A stretch of 64,000 nucleotides of DNA, from contig NC_046650.1 in NCBI RefSeq assembly GCF_900324485.2, forward strand, positions 12,513,328-12,577,327, in the 5' to 3' direction. A program made the position numbers and the translations under genes. Position 1 is the stretch's first letter. The number at the start of each line of letters is the position of its first letter. Under the pieces are notes generated by a model that saw only the letters and a program-made list of their open reading frames with translations, searched no databases and was not told where the DNA came from. Shown in pieces: positions 1-12,370 of the stretch. The DNA comes from Mastacembelus armatus. Lineage: Eukaryota > Chordata > Actinopteri > Synbranchiformes > Mastacembelidae.

Positions 1-308
1 GAAGTGCTACAGGTACATGTTACAGATGGTTAACTTTGTGACTGTTGTGTCATGAAGTCTTAGCTTGCCTTCGCTTATTTGTTTAGTTTTTGTGTCGTAA
101 ATATTTTTTTGTGCTATTTTTATTTTGAAGTCACATATTAACAGCTCAGATGCCTAATGCCAATGGACTTTAGGCTGTTTTAGGATATTTAGGCTGTAAA
201 AATCCTGCATTTTTGATGAGGCTAAATTTGTTTTGTGAAAATTGCATTCGCTACTTCTCTCTCTTTTCTGCCTTTCTTTCCTTTAATTCTTTTATTTCTG
301 TCCTGCAG
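1..308 (+). other. acap1: Intron of acap1 (5' edge of window)
   Basis: This is AT-rich non-coding sequence ending in a pyrimidine-rich tract and a TGCAG acceptor directly before the first visible acap1 exon. The upstream exons (BAR, PH and most of ArfGAP) lie outside the window. I see no other feature here. Confidence 0.7.
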
Positions 309-3300
309 AGGAGACAAGGAGTCATGGATTAGGTCAAAGTACGTGGAGAAGAAGTTTATCCAAAAGCTTCCTGAGACGGGCAGGAACCCCCCACTGAGGC
401 GATCCAGTGCCAGAAGGAACCGAGCGGCCACGCAGGACCAGACCGCACCCCGACCGCCACTCAAACCCAAACCCAACCGAGCTACTCTGCCTCGAGTCAC
501 AGGTAAAGCCTGAGAGACAGGACCAGGATGGATAGACCCCAAACCTGGAGATCATTTATTTGTTGTAATCCTGCCTCTCTCTCTCTCTTCAGGGCTGAGT
601 CCCACAGACTTTGGCCAAAAGAACAATACAGAACTGCACAAAGGTCAGAACAAACATGCAACAAAAAGCTTGCATAACATTGTTAACATGGTCTAACTAG
701 ATTATTTGGAAAAGCACTGCACCACATTAAATCCATTAAACTGAGTGTCTGCAGGAGGAAATATGTGAAAAAAAACACCATCTTCCCCTTGATCAGTTAA
801 CCCAGAAGTTGTGGATGAGAGAGAGGAGGATCTGAGCGGCCTTCATCCCGGAGCACTGTTGTACCGATCAGCGGCTCTGCAGAACTTTCCCGTCATGGCC
901 GATGCTCTGGCCCACGGAGCTGACGTTAACTGGGTGAACACAACCGAGGACTCGAGCACACCCTTGATACAGGCTGTCTCAGCGGTGAGGACAGAGTTAA
1001 ACTTGCCAATCCTAAAATCTGATGTTATATTAACAGTTGCCAGAGAGTGGCTTTAGTCACCTCCTGACCTTTGCTGTGCTGGGCAAATCAGAACAACTCC
1101 TCCTCCTTTGGTGGCACCTGAAGGGATTTGTGTTTTTAATCATGTTGTGTTAGCCTGTTCAGACGAGGTAATAAATGACGGAAAAGTTGAGAGGATTATA
1201 TAAGTCATCTCAACACAGCTGCTCACCTGTTCCTGTGTTTCGACCAGAACGCTCTGGCAGCCTGTGAGTTCCTGCTGCAGAACGGCGCCAACGTCAACCA
1301 GGCAGACAGCAAAGGGAGAGGACCTCTGCACCACGCCACCATCCTGGGTCACACTGGGTAGGACAGTCACATACAGTGTTTACAAAAAAAGCAAAACTCT
1401 CAAACATACACAATGACAAGCTAATCTGGAGTATGTAAATGCAAGACAAATACAAAAGTTACACACAAACTGCAAAAAAGCAGCATAGGTCATAACAAAT
1501 TCAGTATTTTGTTTCATATAGAGACAAAAATGCACACACAGGCGTTGTGGCCAAAATCATTCACACAGCTAAATAGGTTCACCCTGTCTGCCCAAATGAC
1601 ATTTCTTAGCAAGGTTTAAACTAAGAAAGTCTATTAAAGATGCCAGACTTGTCTCCATTTGACCAAATTATTAGACACAGAAATTAATCAGTCACATAAA
1701 CTTAAATCAGAAACAAAACTATGAACTAAAAGTCCCATCCAGGTGTTCCTGTTTACATTCCCAGCACATCTGAAGAACCGTGAAGAGTAGGCAAATTAGT
1801 CAAGTGATGAATTACCATCATGTTGTTCTTACAATTTCTGAAAATTGAATGGATATAATGCATGGTTGCAAAGGACACATGCAAAGATGGAAAAAGAGAA
1901 GTAAACTGTGGCGGTTGAGCATTTTTTTCCCTTTGTGTTGTGCAGGGAGTATAAAGATGTCACTGTCATCTGTTGTTTACACTCACTATCATTCTCTTTC
2001 TGTCTCCTTTCCTTCCCAGGTTGGTTTGTCTCTTCCTGAAGCGCGGAGCTGACTACAATGCCAAGGACATAAACAAGAAAGACCCCATTACTATTGCTGT
2101 GGACTACGCCAACGCTGACATCGTCACCTTGTGAGTACCTGGGTCAAGAGAAACCTGTAATGTAACGTTTCAACCAGTAAAGCATGGACAGCTTTTCTAA
2201 CAAGTCTTCTCTCTTTCAGGCTGCGGATTGCCAAAATGAACAAGGAGATGCGGGAGATGGATGGAGCATTTGGCCAATCAGGTCATTCAGGGGGGCAGGG
2301 ATCTGGGGGGATACTGGGTGGGACTGGAGGTGGGCTGGCTAACACCAGAAAGAGCCTCCAGGCTATAAAGAACCACATAAGTGGCTGGGCTCTGGGGGGG
2401 CAAAATGATTAGTGTGGATAAAGCCAGCCCTGGAATGGGCTTGTTTTTGGGAAAACAAGAGAAAGCAAATTAGACATGGTTTATTAAGCTGTAAAGCATC
2501 ACAAATCACTGGTATTTCAATGTCATGTGATGTTTATCTGCAGTATGTGTAGAGAAATACTCCTGGCCTCGCACATGTGCTTCAAGGAAACATAGATCAT
2601 GAATTCTAACATTAGAAAAGGAAACAGTCATGAACCAAGACATCTGCAGAAGGGCCTAAATGAAAACGTATTGATCAGTAAAGACCAGATGTTGTCATGT
2701 GAAACATCCTTCTTATAGATCCGCATGCACTTTGAATTACAAACGCACATCATCCTGCACTTTGAAGCCCACAGACTCTCCAATTACCTTGCCAATAGAG
2801 TGCATACCCTGTGGGTGTTTCCTGTATGTTGCTGTTGTATAATGTGTGTATGCTGTTCAGATGATATCTCTATGATAAGCCTGCTTGTTGCTGATATATT
2901 GTATATTTGGGATATTTTTATATACAGTTTTGTAGATTGTGTTGGCTTCATCACATTTTTATTGTTTGTTTATATGGAACTTTTTTTTTTTCAGTCCAGT
3001 TATGTAAGCTAAATTCAGTGTTGGATTTGTCCCACTATTCTGTGAATAGAAACAGCATTTGAGTTGTTACCCTGTTGTATATGACATGACTGTATTTATT
3101 GAATTTGACGCTGTCAGCCAGGTCCAGGAGCTCTGTGCCGTAGTCCCTGAGCTTAAGGTCAACATTGGGTTTTGTTTGCATTTTGTCAATGGCTCCTTTT
3201 CAAGTTGCAAAGTCCATTCTTTCATGATTGCCCCTCAGTGGCTATGGAGGATTTTGTTAAGTTTTTTTGAGTAGTGCTGCGTTCAGTTTACAGTCGCGGT

Positions 3301-3948
3301 TTCACTCATGAACGAATGGAAACATGACGCTTTTGTCTGCTTGAAACAACTGCTGGTCAGTGTTTGATGTGCTGTGCTTTATCGTTGTGTGTCTTTTATT
3401 TTGTGCACTCGTGCCTTTGTCTTCTGCCCGCTGAGATGTCCATCTGGTCTCAACTGCTTGTGCAGTGTGCCCCCTACTGAAAACTAAGAGGTAAAGTGCA
3501 TGTGCATGCCCAAATGTGTGTTTATTTGTTCAGTTGCATGCTTCTTGCTTTAGGGCTACAATTCTAAACATATTCGGGAAAAAGATGGCGGAGTAACTGC
3601 CATTAAAATTGAATGTGTCCTATTTAAAACGTAGCTCTGATGTCAGATATTATGCTTCCACCACAGCTGTGTTTCATTAAACTAGAGGATGTGCTCAAAG
3701 GAAGCTGGAGATCAAGCCACAGATATTAAAGACCAGAAAAAGTGGCATTAATCTGAAAATGGATTCTTGAACTCAGCAGCTTTTCCGCTTGTGATGTTGT
3801 TCAAACTATCAAACTGTGAGTCTCATGTGGTTTTATCTGGTCTGTTACAGGTGATGAAATCTACCAGGACATCTTCAGAGACTTTTCTCAAATGGCCTCA
3901 AACAACCCAGAGAAGCTGAAACGTCGCAGTGCAGACCCTAAATCTTAA
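309..3948 (+). CDS. acap1: acap1, 3' part: Arf GTPase-activating protein with ankyrin repeats
   Basis: ACAP proteins are Arf6 GTPase-activating proteins that act on recycling endosomes and are built as BAR, PH, ArfGAP and ankyrin modules. Only the 3' part is here. Exons read as 309-502, 593-643, 806-984, 1248-1357, 2020-2130, 2220-2281 and 3851-3948, all in phase with GT-AG borders. The first exon carries the end of the ArfGAP domain (SKYVEKKFIQKLP), followed by a basic proline-rich linker. Ankyrin repeats follow, with ADALAHGADVNWVN, ACEFLLQNGANVNQAD and LFLKRGADYNAKD. The last exon encodes IYQDIFRDFSQMASNNPEKL and the stop, very close to the C-terminus I recall for human ACAP1, which favours it over ACAP2 or ACAP3. 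The gene is convergent with slc16a13. Exon 2220-2281 can also be read through its donor to a stop at 2412, giving a different glycine-rich end. Confidence 0.9.
3467..3480 (-). promoter_or_regulatory. CTCF-like motif (minus strand)
   Basis: Read on the minus strand this is TCAGTAGGGGGCAC, close to the core CTCF consensus. It lies in the last intron of acap1. This is a motif match only. Confidence 0.35.
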
Positions 3949-4790
3949 GCAGCCGCTGCCTCCTCCTCAAACCACTGTACAATGTCCCATTTCACACTTC
4001 TGCCCCACATACTTGCCAGCATATATAGAAAACATGCGGGTATTCAACCCAGCAGACATCCAGACACACATTTTCCCTGGCTCCCTGCCACATGTTCAGT
4101 CATAGCTCAGCTGGTGTTGACTTCAGAGGGGACGAATGCTGCAAACAGTGAATTCTTTGTGCCAACACGTCAGAGCAGAACAATTGCGTCCAAGTGGAAA
4201 CACTGGAACAGCTTTATGAGACCAGCATGAGGTGTGTATATGTCTAGCAGAGGGTAACACCATTACTCTGCCAAGATTTCCTAATTAAATCCAGTAAATC
4301 TGGTGTTTGGTTTAGTTTTTTTTTTTTTTTTAAGAAAAGGGCTGTTTTTAATTTCATTTAATATTTCTATTGACTCGTTACATGAAAATCAAGTGAAAAT
4401 GTTTTTTTTGGAAATGGACAGTGTTGCAAAGAACGAACATTTGTGTAAGCTGTCTTTCATTGAATTGTAATGTATGGACATTTTTACATTTTGGACATTT
4501 TATATACACTGTTCATGTCTGTTTTGTTTTTTAACATGAGGTACATGAGATTTGTATCATGATCAATGAAGATGCAATGTGAGATTTTGAGCATATTTAA
4601 ATATGCAAATTTAAAACTGCATTTGGAATAAGGTGATAATTAGTCTGTTTTCACTTTTTAATCAGTGTTCAGTCATCCGTTTCGAATCCCCAGCAGGGGG
4701 CGCTATTATTTTGTTGGTGGCGCTTCGAGGCAAAATGACATGTTGAAAATACAAACCTACTAAAAATAAAGACAATAAAATAAAAATACA
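3949..4790 (+). other. acap1: acap1 3' UTR
   Basis: AT-rich sequence follows the acap1 stop. An AATAAA signal lies at 4765-4770 with a second overlapping one just after, so the transcript probably ends near 4.79 kb. A CTCF-like motif lies inside at 4688-4704. Confidence 0.6.
4688..4704 (+). promoter_or_regulatory. CTCF-like motif
   Basis: CCCCAGCAGGGGGCGCT is an excellent match to the vertebrate CTCF core. It lies in the acap1 3' UTR between two convergent genes. Occupancy cannot be judged from sequence. Confidence 0.5.
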
Positions 4791-5549
4791 CGTGTTTTAA
4801 TCAAAGTTGAATACATCATGTCACATTTTAAGATGTGACAGTTTGAAGGGAATTGGACTTTTAAGACAGTGAATTACAGGCTGACAGATTTTCCACTTCA
4901 CAACAGTTACTGAAGCTCCTCAGCTCAGTAGCTGCCACTGTGGTGAAGTGACACCCTCGATGTTTGCACTGATAAGACCCTGAGATTAGACAGCCACCAA
5001 GCAGCAGGTCACAGCGACCCAGTGTGTTGGTTTATGGTTTACAAAAGTACTAACATGCAAACAGATGACGAGTGATTAGAAAAATGCTCTTGAGTAATAA
5101 CTGCCTTGTATTGCTGGCTAGTATGATAACACAGTTCCCCAGGGAGAACATGCTGGTGTTTCTTTTTGTAACTTTAAGACATTCACATATGTGCGCACTT
5201 GACAGCATGTGTAGTAACTCAGAGAGAAGCAAACTTCAGTTAACCTTTTCATATTTTACAAGACGACCTATTCTGCATGTAAATCATCTACACATCTGTA
5301 GGTTGGAAGTAAAATGTTTAAAATCCCAGATTATCTCTCAGGAGTTCCTGGGCTAAACATTAAACTGAGGTTTACAATATGTAACAGAAGGAGGAACTCA
5401 CTGACCCTTTTCTGTTGCCAGTTCCCACAGTAAGCCTCACTTTGGGTCTGAATGTGTCAGATAATACAGACACACAGTATACTTACTGCAGGTGTCTTTA
5501 GGGAGACACCAGCGGCACATTACTGGGCCCGGTTATTTCACCTGTCACA
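4791..5549. other. Gene-free spacer and slc16a13 3' UTR
   Basis: This lies between the acap1 polyadenylation signals and the slc16a13 stop. A minus-strand ATTAAA (plus TTTAAT near 4795-4800) could end the slc16a13 transcript. Small open frames on both strands near 5050-5356 show no recognisable protein. Confidence 0.5.
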
Positions 5550-7603
5550 TCATTCTCTATGATCCATGTCAGAGGGTGAGCTATTTATCTGCTCCAGCTC
5601 TGACTGTAAACCTTTATTGCTGGCAGCGGGGGAGCGTCTCTGAGGAGGCGGCGGATCAGTGCAGGAGAAGAAGTGAGGCAGAGTGGCCATGGTCAAAGCG
5701 CTGAGGATGGCGAAAGAGCCCGCCATGACGAAGGAGGCCAGGTAGCTGCCTGTGATGTCTTTGAGTAACCCTTTGAAGGCAAGAGAAAGTATTCACATTG
5801 AAACACACAGTACAACACATCCTTAAACTGAGTTCATCAAAGAGCAAAGTGTTGATAAAATTAGCTAAAATAAATGAGAAAACTCTGAGTTTGCAGATTC
5901 AAAAATCTAAGTACGTTGAACTAAAATAACCCTGTGCTATGCTCAGTGACATCGTTTAGAAACTCAGTGTTGACTTTCTGTCAAACAAACTTCCTCTATT
6001 ACCTCCAGCGACATTTCAGTCTGTGCTACTACCTGATGCAGGTGCACCCAGCAACCCTGCAAAGCTCTCGATGAGCTGCAGCAGTCCAAGGGCCCCCATC
6101 ATGTGCTTCACACCCACGATCAGAGGCACCACGGCGAAGGACAGAGAGGTCAGCGCCCCAGAGCAGAAGCCATAGAGGAGGCTGATCAGCATCAGTGCAC
6201 TATAGGAGCCAGACAGGGAGCTCACGGGCAGCAGTATAATGAACACTCCCACCAGCGTGACCCAGAAACTCAGCAAATGAATCAGCCGAAAGTGTCCCAG
6301 GTCGGAGAACCACCCTGAAACCACGCGGCCCAAAATGTCCGTGGCACCGGCGGCTGACATGACAAAAGCAGCCTGGTACTCTGAGAAGCCAGCTTGGCGG
6401 CTGTGGGCCACCAGGTGGAAGTATGGCACAAAGTATGCGATGTTAAGAAGAGCGATGGCCAAGGTGTAGGTAACGAAAGGCCTCTCAAAGAGCAGCGGCA
6501 GCTCCAGGTAGGAGGAGACCTGTTGCATCACAGCAGCACATGACAGCCTGTTCTCTGAATCCAGCTGGGCAGGCAGGGAGAGATTCCAAACAGATGTTAT
6601 TCAATGTGTGTCAGACCACTTACAGCCATTTCTATAGCTGTCAATCTTGTTTCCCACCTTTTCTGGAGCTTTTGGCCGTCGCTGTGGGCGGATGAGGGCT
6701 CCGCAGGGCACGATGTTGAGGCTGAGCGCCCCCAGAACCAGCAGAGCGCCTCGCCAGGCGTACATCTCCACCAGCAGCTGGAAGAGTGGGTTAAAAGCAA
6801 AGGAGGAGAGGCCGATGCCAGAGAATGCAAGCCCCAAAGCCAGCGTGCGGCGCCGAGTGAAGCTAGCCATGACCGTGGCCACCATGGGAGTGAAGATCAG
6901 TCCCCAGCCCAAACCTGGAGGATCAGGGAGGGAAGGAACACTGTGAGAGGTCAGCTGGTAATTAACACATTAACAGTTATCAAGGTAAACCAATGCAGGA
7001 ATGTTTTCTAACCTAGTCCTCCCATAGCAACATGATCTCAGCCAATTATCTTGATTGTTGTTGTAGGATTATCTTCATGTTACCTGAAATGACACCCATG
7101 GTGAAGTAGAGGTGAACCAGACAAGTGGCCTGCGAAGCAAGAATCAGGCCGAATCCAGCAAGGCAGCCCCCCGTCATCACCACCACACGGGCACCGAATG
7201 CATTACACAGCGCTGTGCCCAGGGGACCTGCAAAACACACACTCTGGAAACTTTGGGATTTCTCCTGGGTCTTGTGGGTTTGATTTTCATGTAAAAATAA
7301 TTAGCACGTTAATTGATAATGAAAACAACCATTACAAGCAGCACCTTCATACTTTGACTCTATTAGTGACTCACTGAAGAACTGCTGTGCTGCCAAGCCC
7401 AGTGAAGAGATCCAGGAAATAGCCTGAGCACTCTCCTCAAAGTACTCCACAAACTCCACAAAGAAGATCCCCAAGCTGCGCATCAAGCCGAACACGAGGC
7501 TCGCACTGACAAAGAGGGCGCCGACCAGCACCCAGCCCCAGCCTCCATCTGGGCCCTCGGCTTCGTCGCTCTGGCTCTCTGCTTTGGGCTTCAGGTTTGT
7601 CAT
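5550..7603 (-). CDS. slc16a13: slc16a13, monocarboxylate transporter 13-like
   Basis: SLC16 proteins are 12-helix major-facilitator transporters of the plasma or inner membranes; the substrate of SLC16A13 is poorly defined. Coding exons, 5' to 3' on the minus strand, are 7603-7375, 7227-7084, 6914-6658, 6564-6033 and 5770-5550, all in phase, for 460 residues (human about 426). The N-terminus has the family signature [14 protein letters not shown] in helix 1. [16 protein letters not shown] and the later [13 protein letters not shown] and [15 protein letters not shown] match SLC16A13 rather than its neighbour paralogue SLC16A11. The middle loop after [14 protein letters not shown] is short. The ATG at 7603 has a G at -3 and is the first in frame; the extended frame to 7630 begins with TTG and is not a start. 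In human, SLC16A13 lies beside BCL6B, as here. Confidence 0.92.
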
Positions 7604-8908
7604 GGCTAAGACAGAGTCACTCGGAGTCAAAGCAGAATGAGGAGGGAAAAAAAACAGAATACTGGAAGATTAAACTCTCGTGAAATGTTAAATGAGAGCT
7701 CTCCTCTCTGCTTTAATGACAGAACAAGCCTGGGATCCTCTGTGTGGCTGTCAGTTAACATAATCATTAACTAACACCGGGCCAATAAAAGCGCTTTGGT
7801 TGTTGTGCCATGAAAGTGTGACTATGCTGCTTAACGAGTGTGCCTTCATTTGAGAACTTGATGTAGGTGAGAGGTGGGTTCAGGGATCAGCTCTGATGAA
7901 ATATTTACATGTCCAATAATGAAAAAGTAAAAGAAAAAAAGAGTCCTTCATCAACTTTCAGTAGATTTTTATCTCCTCTAGTGGCACAGAAAAGCATTTT
8001 TCACTGTTTCACAAATGCTTTTTTCTTTTGGTTTTATATTTCATGATTTCGTAGCATCATTTTCTGTCATCCCCCTGTCATTTAAGGGTCAGCTGTTTAA
8101 TACTGTAGGAAAACAATGTGCAGATCACAGAAGTTTATCTTCTTCTGGCGAAATAAATGTTGCTTTGAAAAAAAAACCCACAAACACTTCTTTTACCACA
8201 TGTTGCAGATTTCTATGTTCCTCTAACCAGTGACGTGTGTGATGACTGACACTGAGTGACTGTAGTACGTTCTCATCAGATTAATAATAAAATAAAGGGA
8301 AACTTGAAGTTTCTGTTCTTAAAAGCAACTTTTTAAATACAACTGCAGAGTCTCTCACAGTGTTTTACAGCAGAGGAGCCTGAGTCACATAATAACCCCT
8401 AGGGTGAAAGCGTTGAGGAGCTATTTCCTACAACAAACACAACTGCATTTGGTTTGAGGCAGCAGAAGTAAATGCAGTGGCTTGGTTGCTTTACCACTAA
8501 ACAGCTGCCTGAGGGGAAACTGTCATGAGACACATTTTAATGCAAATAAAGAAGAATATAAATCAGACACAGAAATACTCTCTCATATTCTTGCTGAAGA
8601 GAAAACTAGTCCTGCTGTAGTAACAAGCTGTTTTACGTCACAAAGAAACTGGACACAGAGACAACTACGTTCTTCCTATGACAATAATTGTGAGTTTAAA
8701 CATTAGCAGTGAGTTATTGATTGCACAAGAATTTCCACATCTTCACTTTGATTGTGTTTCAGTCAGTGTCTACTGTGCAGTTCCCTGAAAACCGTGGCTC
8801 CTCTTTAATGTGACTCATCGCACCAAAGCCGTCACTGTCATGTGCTCTCAACACATTCTGCTGTTTCAACTTTTTACTTTTCCTTTTTTTTTTGGCTGCT
8901 GCAGGAAA

Positions 8909-8932
8909 ACACACACACACACACACACACAC
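8909..8932. repeat. (AC)n microsatellite
   Basis: About twelve perfect AC units. They create spurious open frames on both strands. Confidence 0.9.
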
Positions 8933-9555
8933 GCAGTAGCTCAGAAACATCAGTGTTGCATCATCTCTACGCCGTGCGTCTGTATGGTCTGAGCAGTGAA
9001 TGACACAGCTGCAGAATTTGAAGCCTACCTGTGGAGGGAGAGGTGCTGGATGTTCACATACACCCGATTTTAGGCAGAAGCTGTGAGACAAAAGACGGTT
9101 TCATATTATGAAGTGATCATGTGACGAGCTTTGCTTAAGTTTTAATTAGCAGAATATTTGTTGTATGTGTGAAACCAACATGGGAAATGCCAACAGCTTC
9201 GGACTAGAGACAGCAAACAAGTTATATCCACTTTGACTCAGGGACCTTCACACTTTAACCTTTTATACAGTAAGAAGTGCAAAGCCAGGTCAATTTTAAT
9301 AAGAGGCTGAACCCTGCAGCCACCACTGAGGGAAGTGAAATCATGTCTAAGGAAACACTTTTATAAGTCAGTGTGTGGGAGACGCTCTGAACTGAAGTGA
9401 ACATCCTGTCATTGACCAGACCAGACCAGACCCTTGTACAAGAATTACACAGCAGCTCATGTGCATCTCAGCCATGATACAGACATTACTGACAGCCAGA
9501 CCGCTGCTGGCTGTTTTACTGCCATCTCTTCTTCTGGGTTGCCTGGGCAGCTCTA

Positions 9556-9571
9556 CTTCCCCCTGCTGGCC
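9556..9571 (-). promoter_or_regulatory. CTCF-like motif (minus strand)
   Basis: The minus strand reads GGCCAGCAGGGGGAAG, a strong core CTCF match. It lies upstream of the slc16a13 coding exons and just before the NRF1-rich promoter-like segment. Confidence 0.4.
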
Positions 9572-9824
9572 TCGTGTGGAGCAGAGCAATTACACTTAAA
9601 TACAAACACACTAAACTTTATAAAACCCCAAAACATCCTCAGGAGTTTGTTAAGTTTTTGCAAGCTTTGGCCTCAGCTTTACATCGACTGTTGGACCAGT
9701 CCATTCACACCCAGGAACCCACATGAGAAAAACACACACACACACATAGACACACACGCGCGCTGTTCCTGCCCTTCCTCCCGCACTGAGCTCCAATCAT
9801 GTTTAATAACACCTGAACAGGTAG

Positions 9825-10330
9825 ACCAGGCGAGACCGCGCACAGAAAACCGTGCACGTAGCCTCATCCAATCATGCCCCCCACCGAATTGACGAAGGCT
9901 CCAAACGGCGCATGCGCAGTGGCTGTCACCGGCAGCTGTAGTAGACACAAACCTAATACTATAATATATACGTTTTTAACGCCATATTTCTGAACTTGTT
10001 TATCATTGATCAAAGTTTCCTGTGACAAATTAAATGTTTCATTACCGCGGAAACCTAAGACAGACCGAAGCGTGACCTGAATTTAGTTGAGTTTAAGAAA
10101 AACAACCGGAGCGATGGTGACAACACACGTCCAAGATCATTCAGAGCGTTTCAAACTGCACACAGCCGTAAAACAAGCTGGTCTGCTGCTACATCGACCA
10201 TACTCACCCCTGGGATCATCTGTCAGCTGACTCCAGCGAAGCACATGGTCCACAGGTCCTGAGTTCACTGAGAACAAAACAAGACTGCATGTAGAAGGGA
10301 CCGGCACGCATGCGCAGTAAACAGCGTCGT
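9825..10330 (-). promoter_or_regulatory. Probable slc16a13 promoter and leader exon with two NRF1 palindromes
   Basis: This stretch is richer in CpG than its surroundings. It holds GCGCATGCGC at 9908-9917 and CGCATGCGCA at 10307-10316, both NRF1-type palindromes, plus CCAATC near 9868. Just downstream of the second site on the minus strand, a candidate leader exon ends in CCAGGG followed by GTGAGT near 10205. This suggests that slc16a13 transcription starts near 10.3 kb and splices to the exon holding the ATG at 7603. Assignment to slc16a13 is inferred from orientation. Confidence 0.45.
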
Positions 10331-12370
10331 GATAAAACATTTAATCATGCAAAAACAAACAAACAAACAAATATATTTTGAACTCTTGCGCACATTAATT
10401 ACTAATTACACCTTCTCATTCAGTTTTATTTTTTTGTTACAAATATTATCTACATAATATATGAACAGCATAAAATGTGTCATTGAAGCCAAAACAACAT
10501 TTTATGTTAGATTCATCAAAATAGCCATGTGTTGTTTTGGTAACAGCTTTGCTTGATGCTGGTCTTTATTATTGAAAATAAAGTCTGCAAAAGGAAAAAT
10601 AAATCCACCCCCTGGTTCTTAGGCCCAAGTCCAGGCTTTAAAAACCTGCTGAGCTCCTTGCACGTGTTGCTGGGACTGATCCAGACAGTCTGAAAGTCAC
10701 ATTCAGGCACAAAGTTGGATCAGGAAGTTTAGCCAATAAATGCAGAGATAAAATATCATCATTAAGTTTTTTTTAAACTTCAACTGTACATGTTTTATTT
10801 GGGCCATTTGCTGCTCATCCAATTTCATTTTGGGATGAGCTAAAAAACAAAAACAGGTCATGTCAGACCAGAAGATGAGATAAGGTGAGACAGATCTGAC
10901 ACACCTTTTTAAAAAACAAAAATTTCAAAAGCAGACTTAACTTTCCTGTGGCTGTCCAGGAGACTATCGCTAGAGGGAGGCAACCACAAGGTCTAAAAAG
11001 GTCATCTGCATAGAAGCTAATCTAGTCCTGCTGGCTGTAAGAGGCCTCAGTGCCAAAACATGATTCAACATTTTTTGTAGTATTGATCAGTCAGCATGAG
11101 TCAGCTTTGCATATTAAACATACAGTGTGATAATGTACATGTAGATTTATGTGCATGTTTCTGGCTTTAGCAAGGCAAATGCTCACATTGTGGAAGTTAT
11201 TTTGTGTCATTTGCAACTGAGCCATAGATTATACATCATTATATATGAAACTCAAATCATAAGGGACTTAGAAGCTCCTGCATGTATTTTTATCTCATTT
11301 TGAAGATTATTATAATATAAATGCAACATGATAGACAAGTAGTAATGATTTTATTTTCACTTTACGCACTTTTGACACTGTAAAATTTGCATTTACAAGC
11401 ATCGTGACTGGATCAGAAACATGCTGATTATTGCAGTATTATATCTCTGCAGCATCTGTTAGAGGAACTGTTTATTGAAACAGTCTGAATGCCTGCATGA
11501 CTGAGGTATGCAATGGTTGTGAGTTTGATTTAATCTTGCTTTGTCTGCTGAGTGAAAAAAATTACTTCTCCAAACCATTTGGCACAAAACCAATTTTCAA
11601 TTTCAGCAAAAAGTCTAAAATGCTTCCAGTAGATAATGCATTTCCTAGTTCATATTCACTTCCTGAAAGTTGTTCCTCACAGAAGTGATTTATGACTTTT
11701 TGTGAGCTGTTTTGTGAATGTGTGTGTGGGGGGGGGGGTCTTGGGCCTAACAGGGTCACAAATGGGCCATAAATTGATGAAAGGGAACAAAACATGTCAC
11801 AGGTTTAATATTTTCTCTCACTAGAGGAGGGATCTGGAGGCAGGAAAGTCCCCTGAAACTTCCAACTTTTGTCCGCTGAGCGTGGACAATAAGCCCCATT
11901 AGCCACAACTCATGGGTGACCTGGAAGCGGGGTCGACAGAGGGTGGGAGAGTTCAACAGGAGTCTGCAGCCCCTCCGCATCCCCCCCCCCCCCCCCCCCC
12001 CCCGCACCCTCCTTCAGGAAGCACCAGTTAGCTCACACGTGTGTTTGCGGCTGGTAGTGTGTGCACTGACTACTAGGACCCAGGAGGAAACAGGTGCCCT
12101 TGGCTTCATTGTCTCCACGCCACACACCAAAAAAAAAAAAAAAAAACCAAACAAACCTAAAAACCTGGCGGGACAGAAGCTGTGATTCATGGGTAAAACG
12201 AGTGTGTTAATGAGAGGAAGGAAGTTTAGGGAGGAGAAAGCCTAAAGGAGGGAATCATGGCAGAGAGAACAGAGTTTATATATCTTTGTATCAACGTTCC
12301 CACAGTATATAACATTTCATATGTCAAATAAAGAGACACCAAACACAAGAAGTCCAATTGATATAAAATT
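10331..12370. other. Intergenic, no gene seen
   Basis: AT-rich sequence with no convincing exon. It includes a G-run at 11728-11738, a 23-base C homopolymer at 11981-12003 and an A-run near 12129-12146. Open frames around 11.5-12.2 kb have no family character and span the homopolymers. Confidence 0.5.
11981..12003. repeat. Homopolymer C tract, 23 bases
   Basis: A run of 23 C is seen directly. Such tracts are hard to sequence, so its length is uncertain. It could form G-quadruplex or i-motif structures. Confidence 0.9.

Larger units (their letters stand above)
7604..9900. other. slc16a13 5' flank or 5' UTR introns, no gene seen
   Basis: No protein-like open frame is supported. A minus-strand donor-like site (CACAG then GTAGGC) near 9030 could belong to a slc16a13 leader exon. 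A (CA)n tract is at 8909-8932 and a CTCF-like motif at 9556-9571. Confidence 0.4.

Noticed and set aside
2282-3850. Possible separate small gene in the last acap1 intron (frames at 2725-3274)
   Set aside because: The frames are T-rich, lack homology and splice support, and lie within an intron of a well-supported gene.
7604-7630. N-terminal extension of slc16a13 to 7630
   Set aside because: The frame is open but the codon at 7630 is TTG. The first in-frame ATG is at 7603 and gives the family-like N-terminus.
9434-9892. 152-codon open frame on the plus strand
   Set aside because: It crosses CA-rich low-complexity sequence and a promoter-like region, has no family resemblance, and overlaps another open frame on the other strand.
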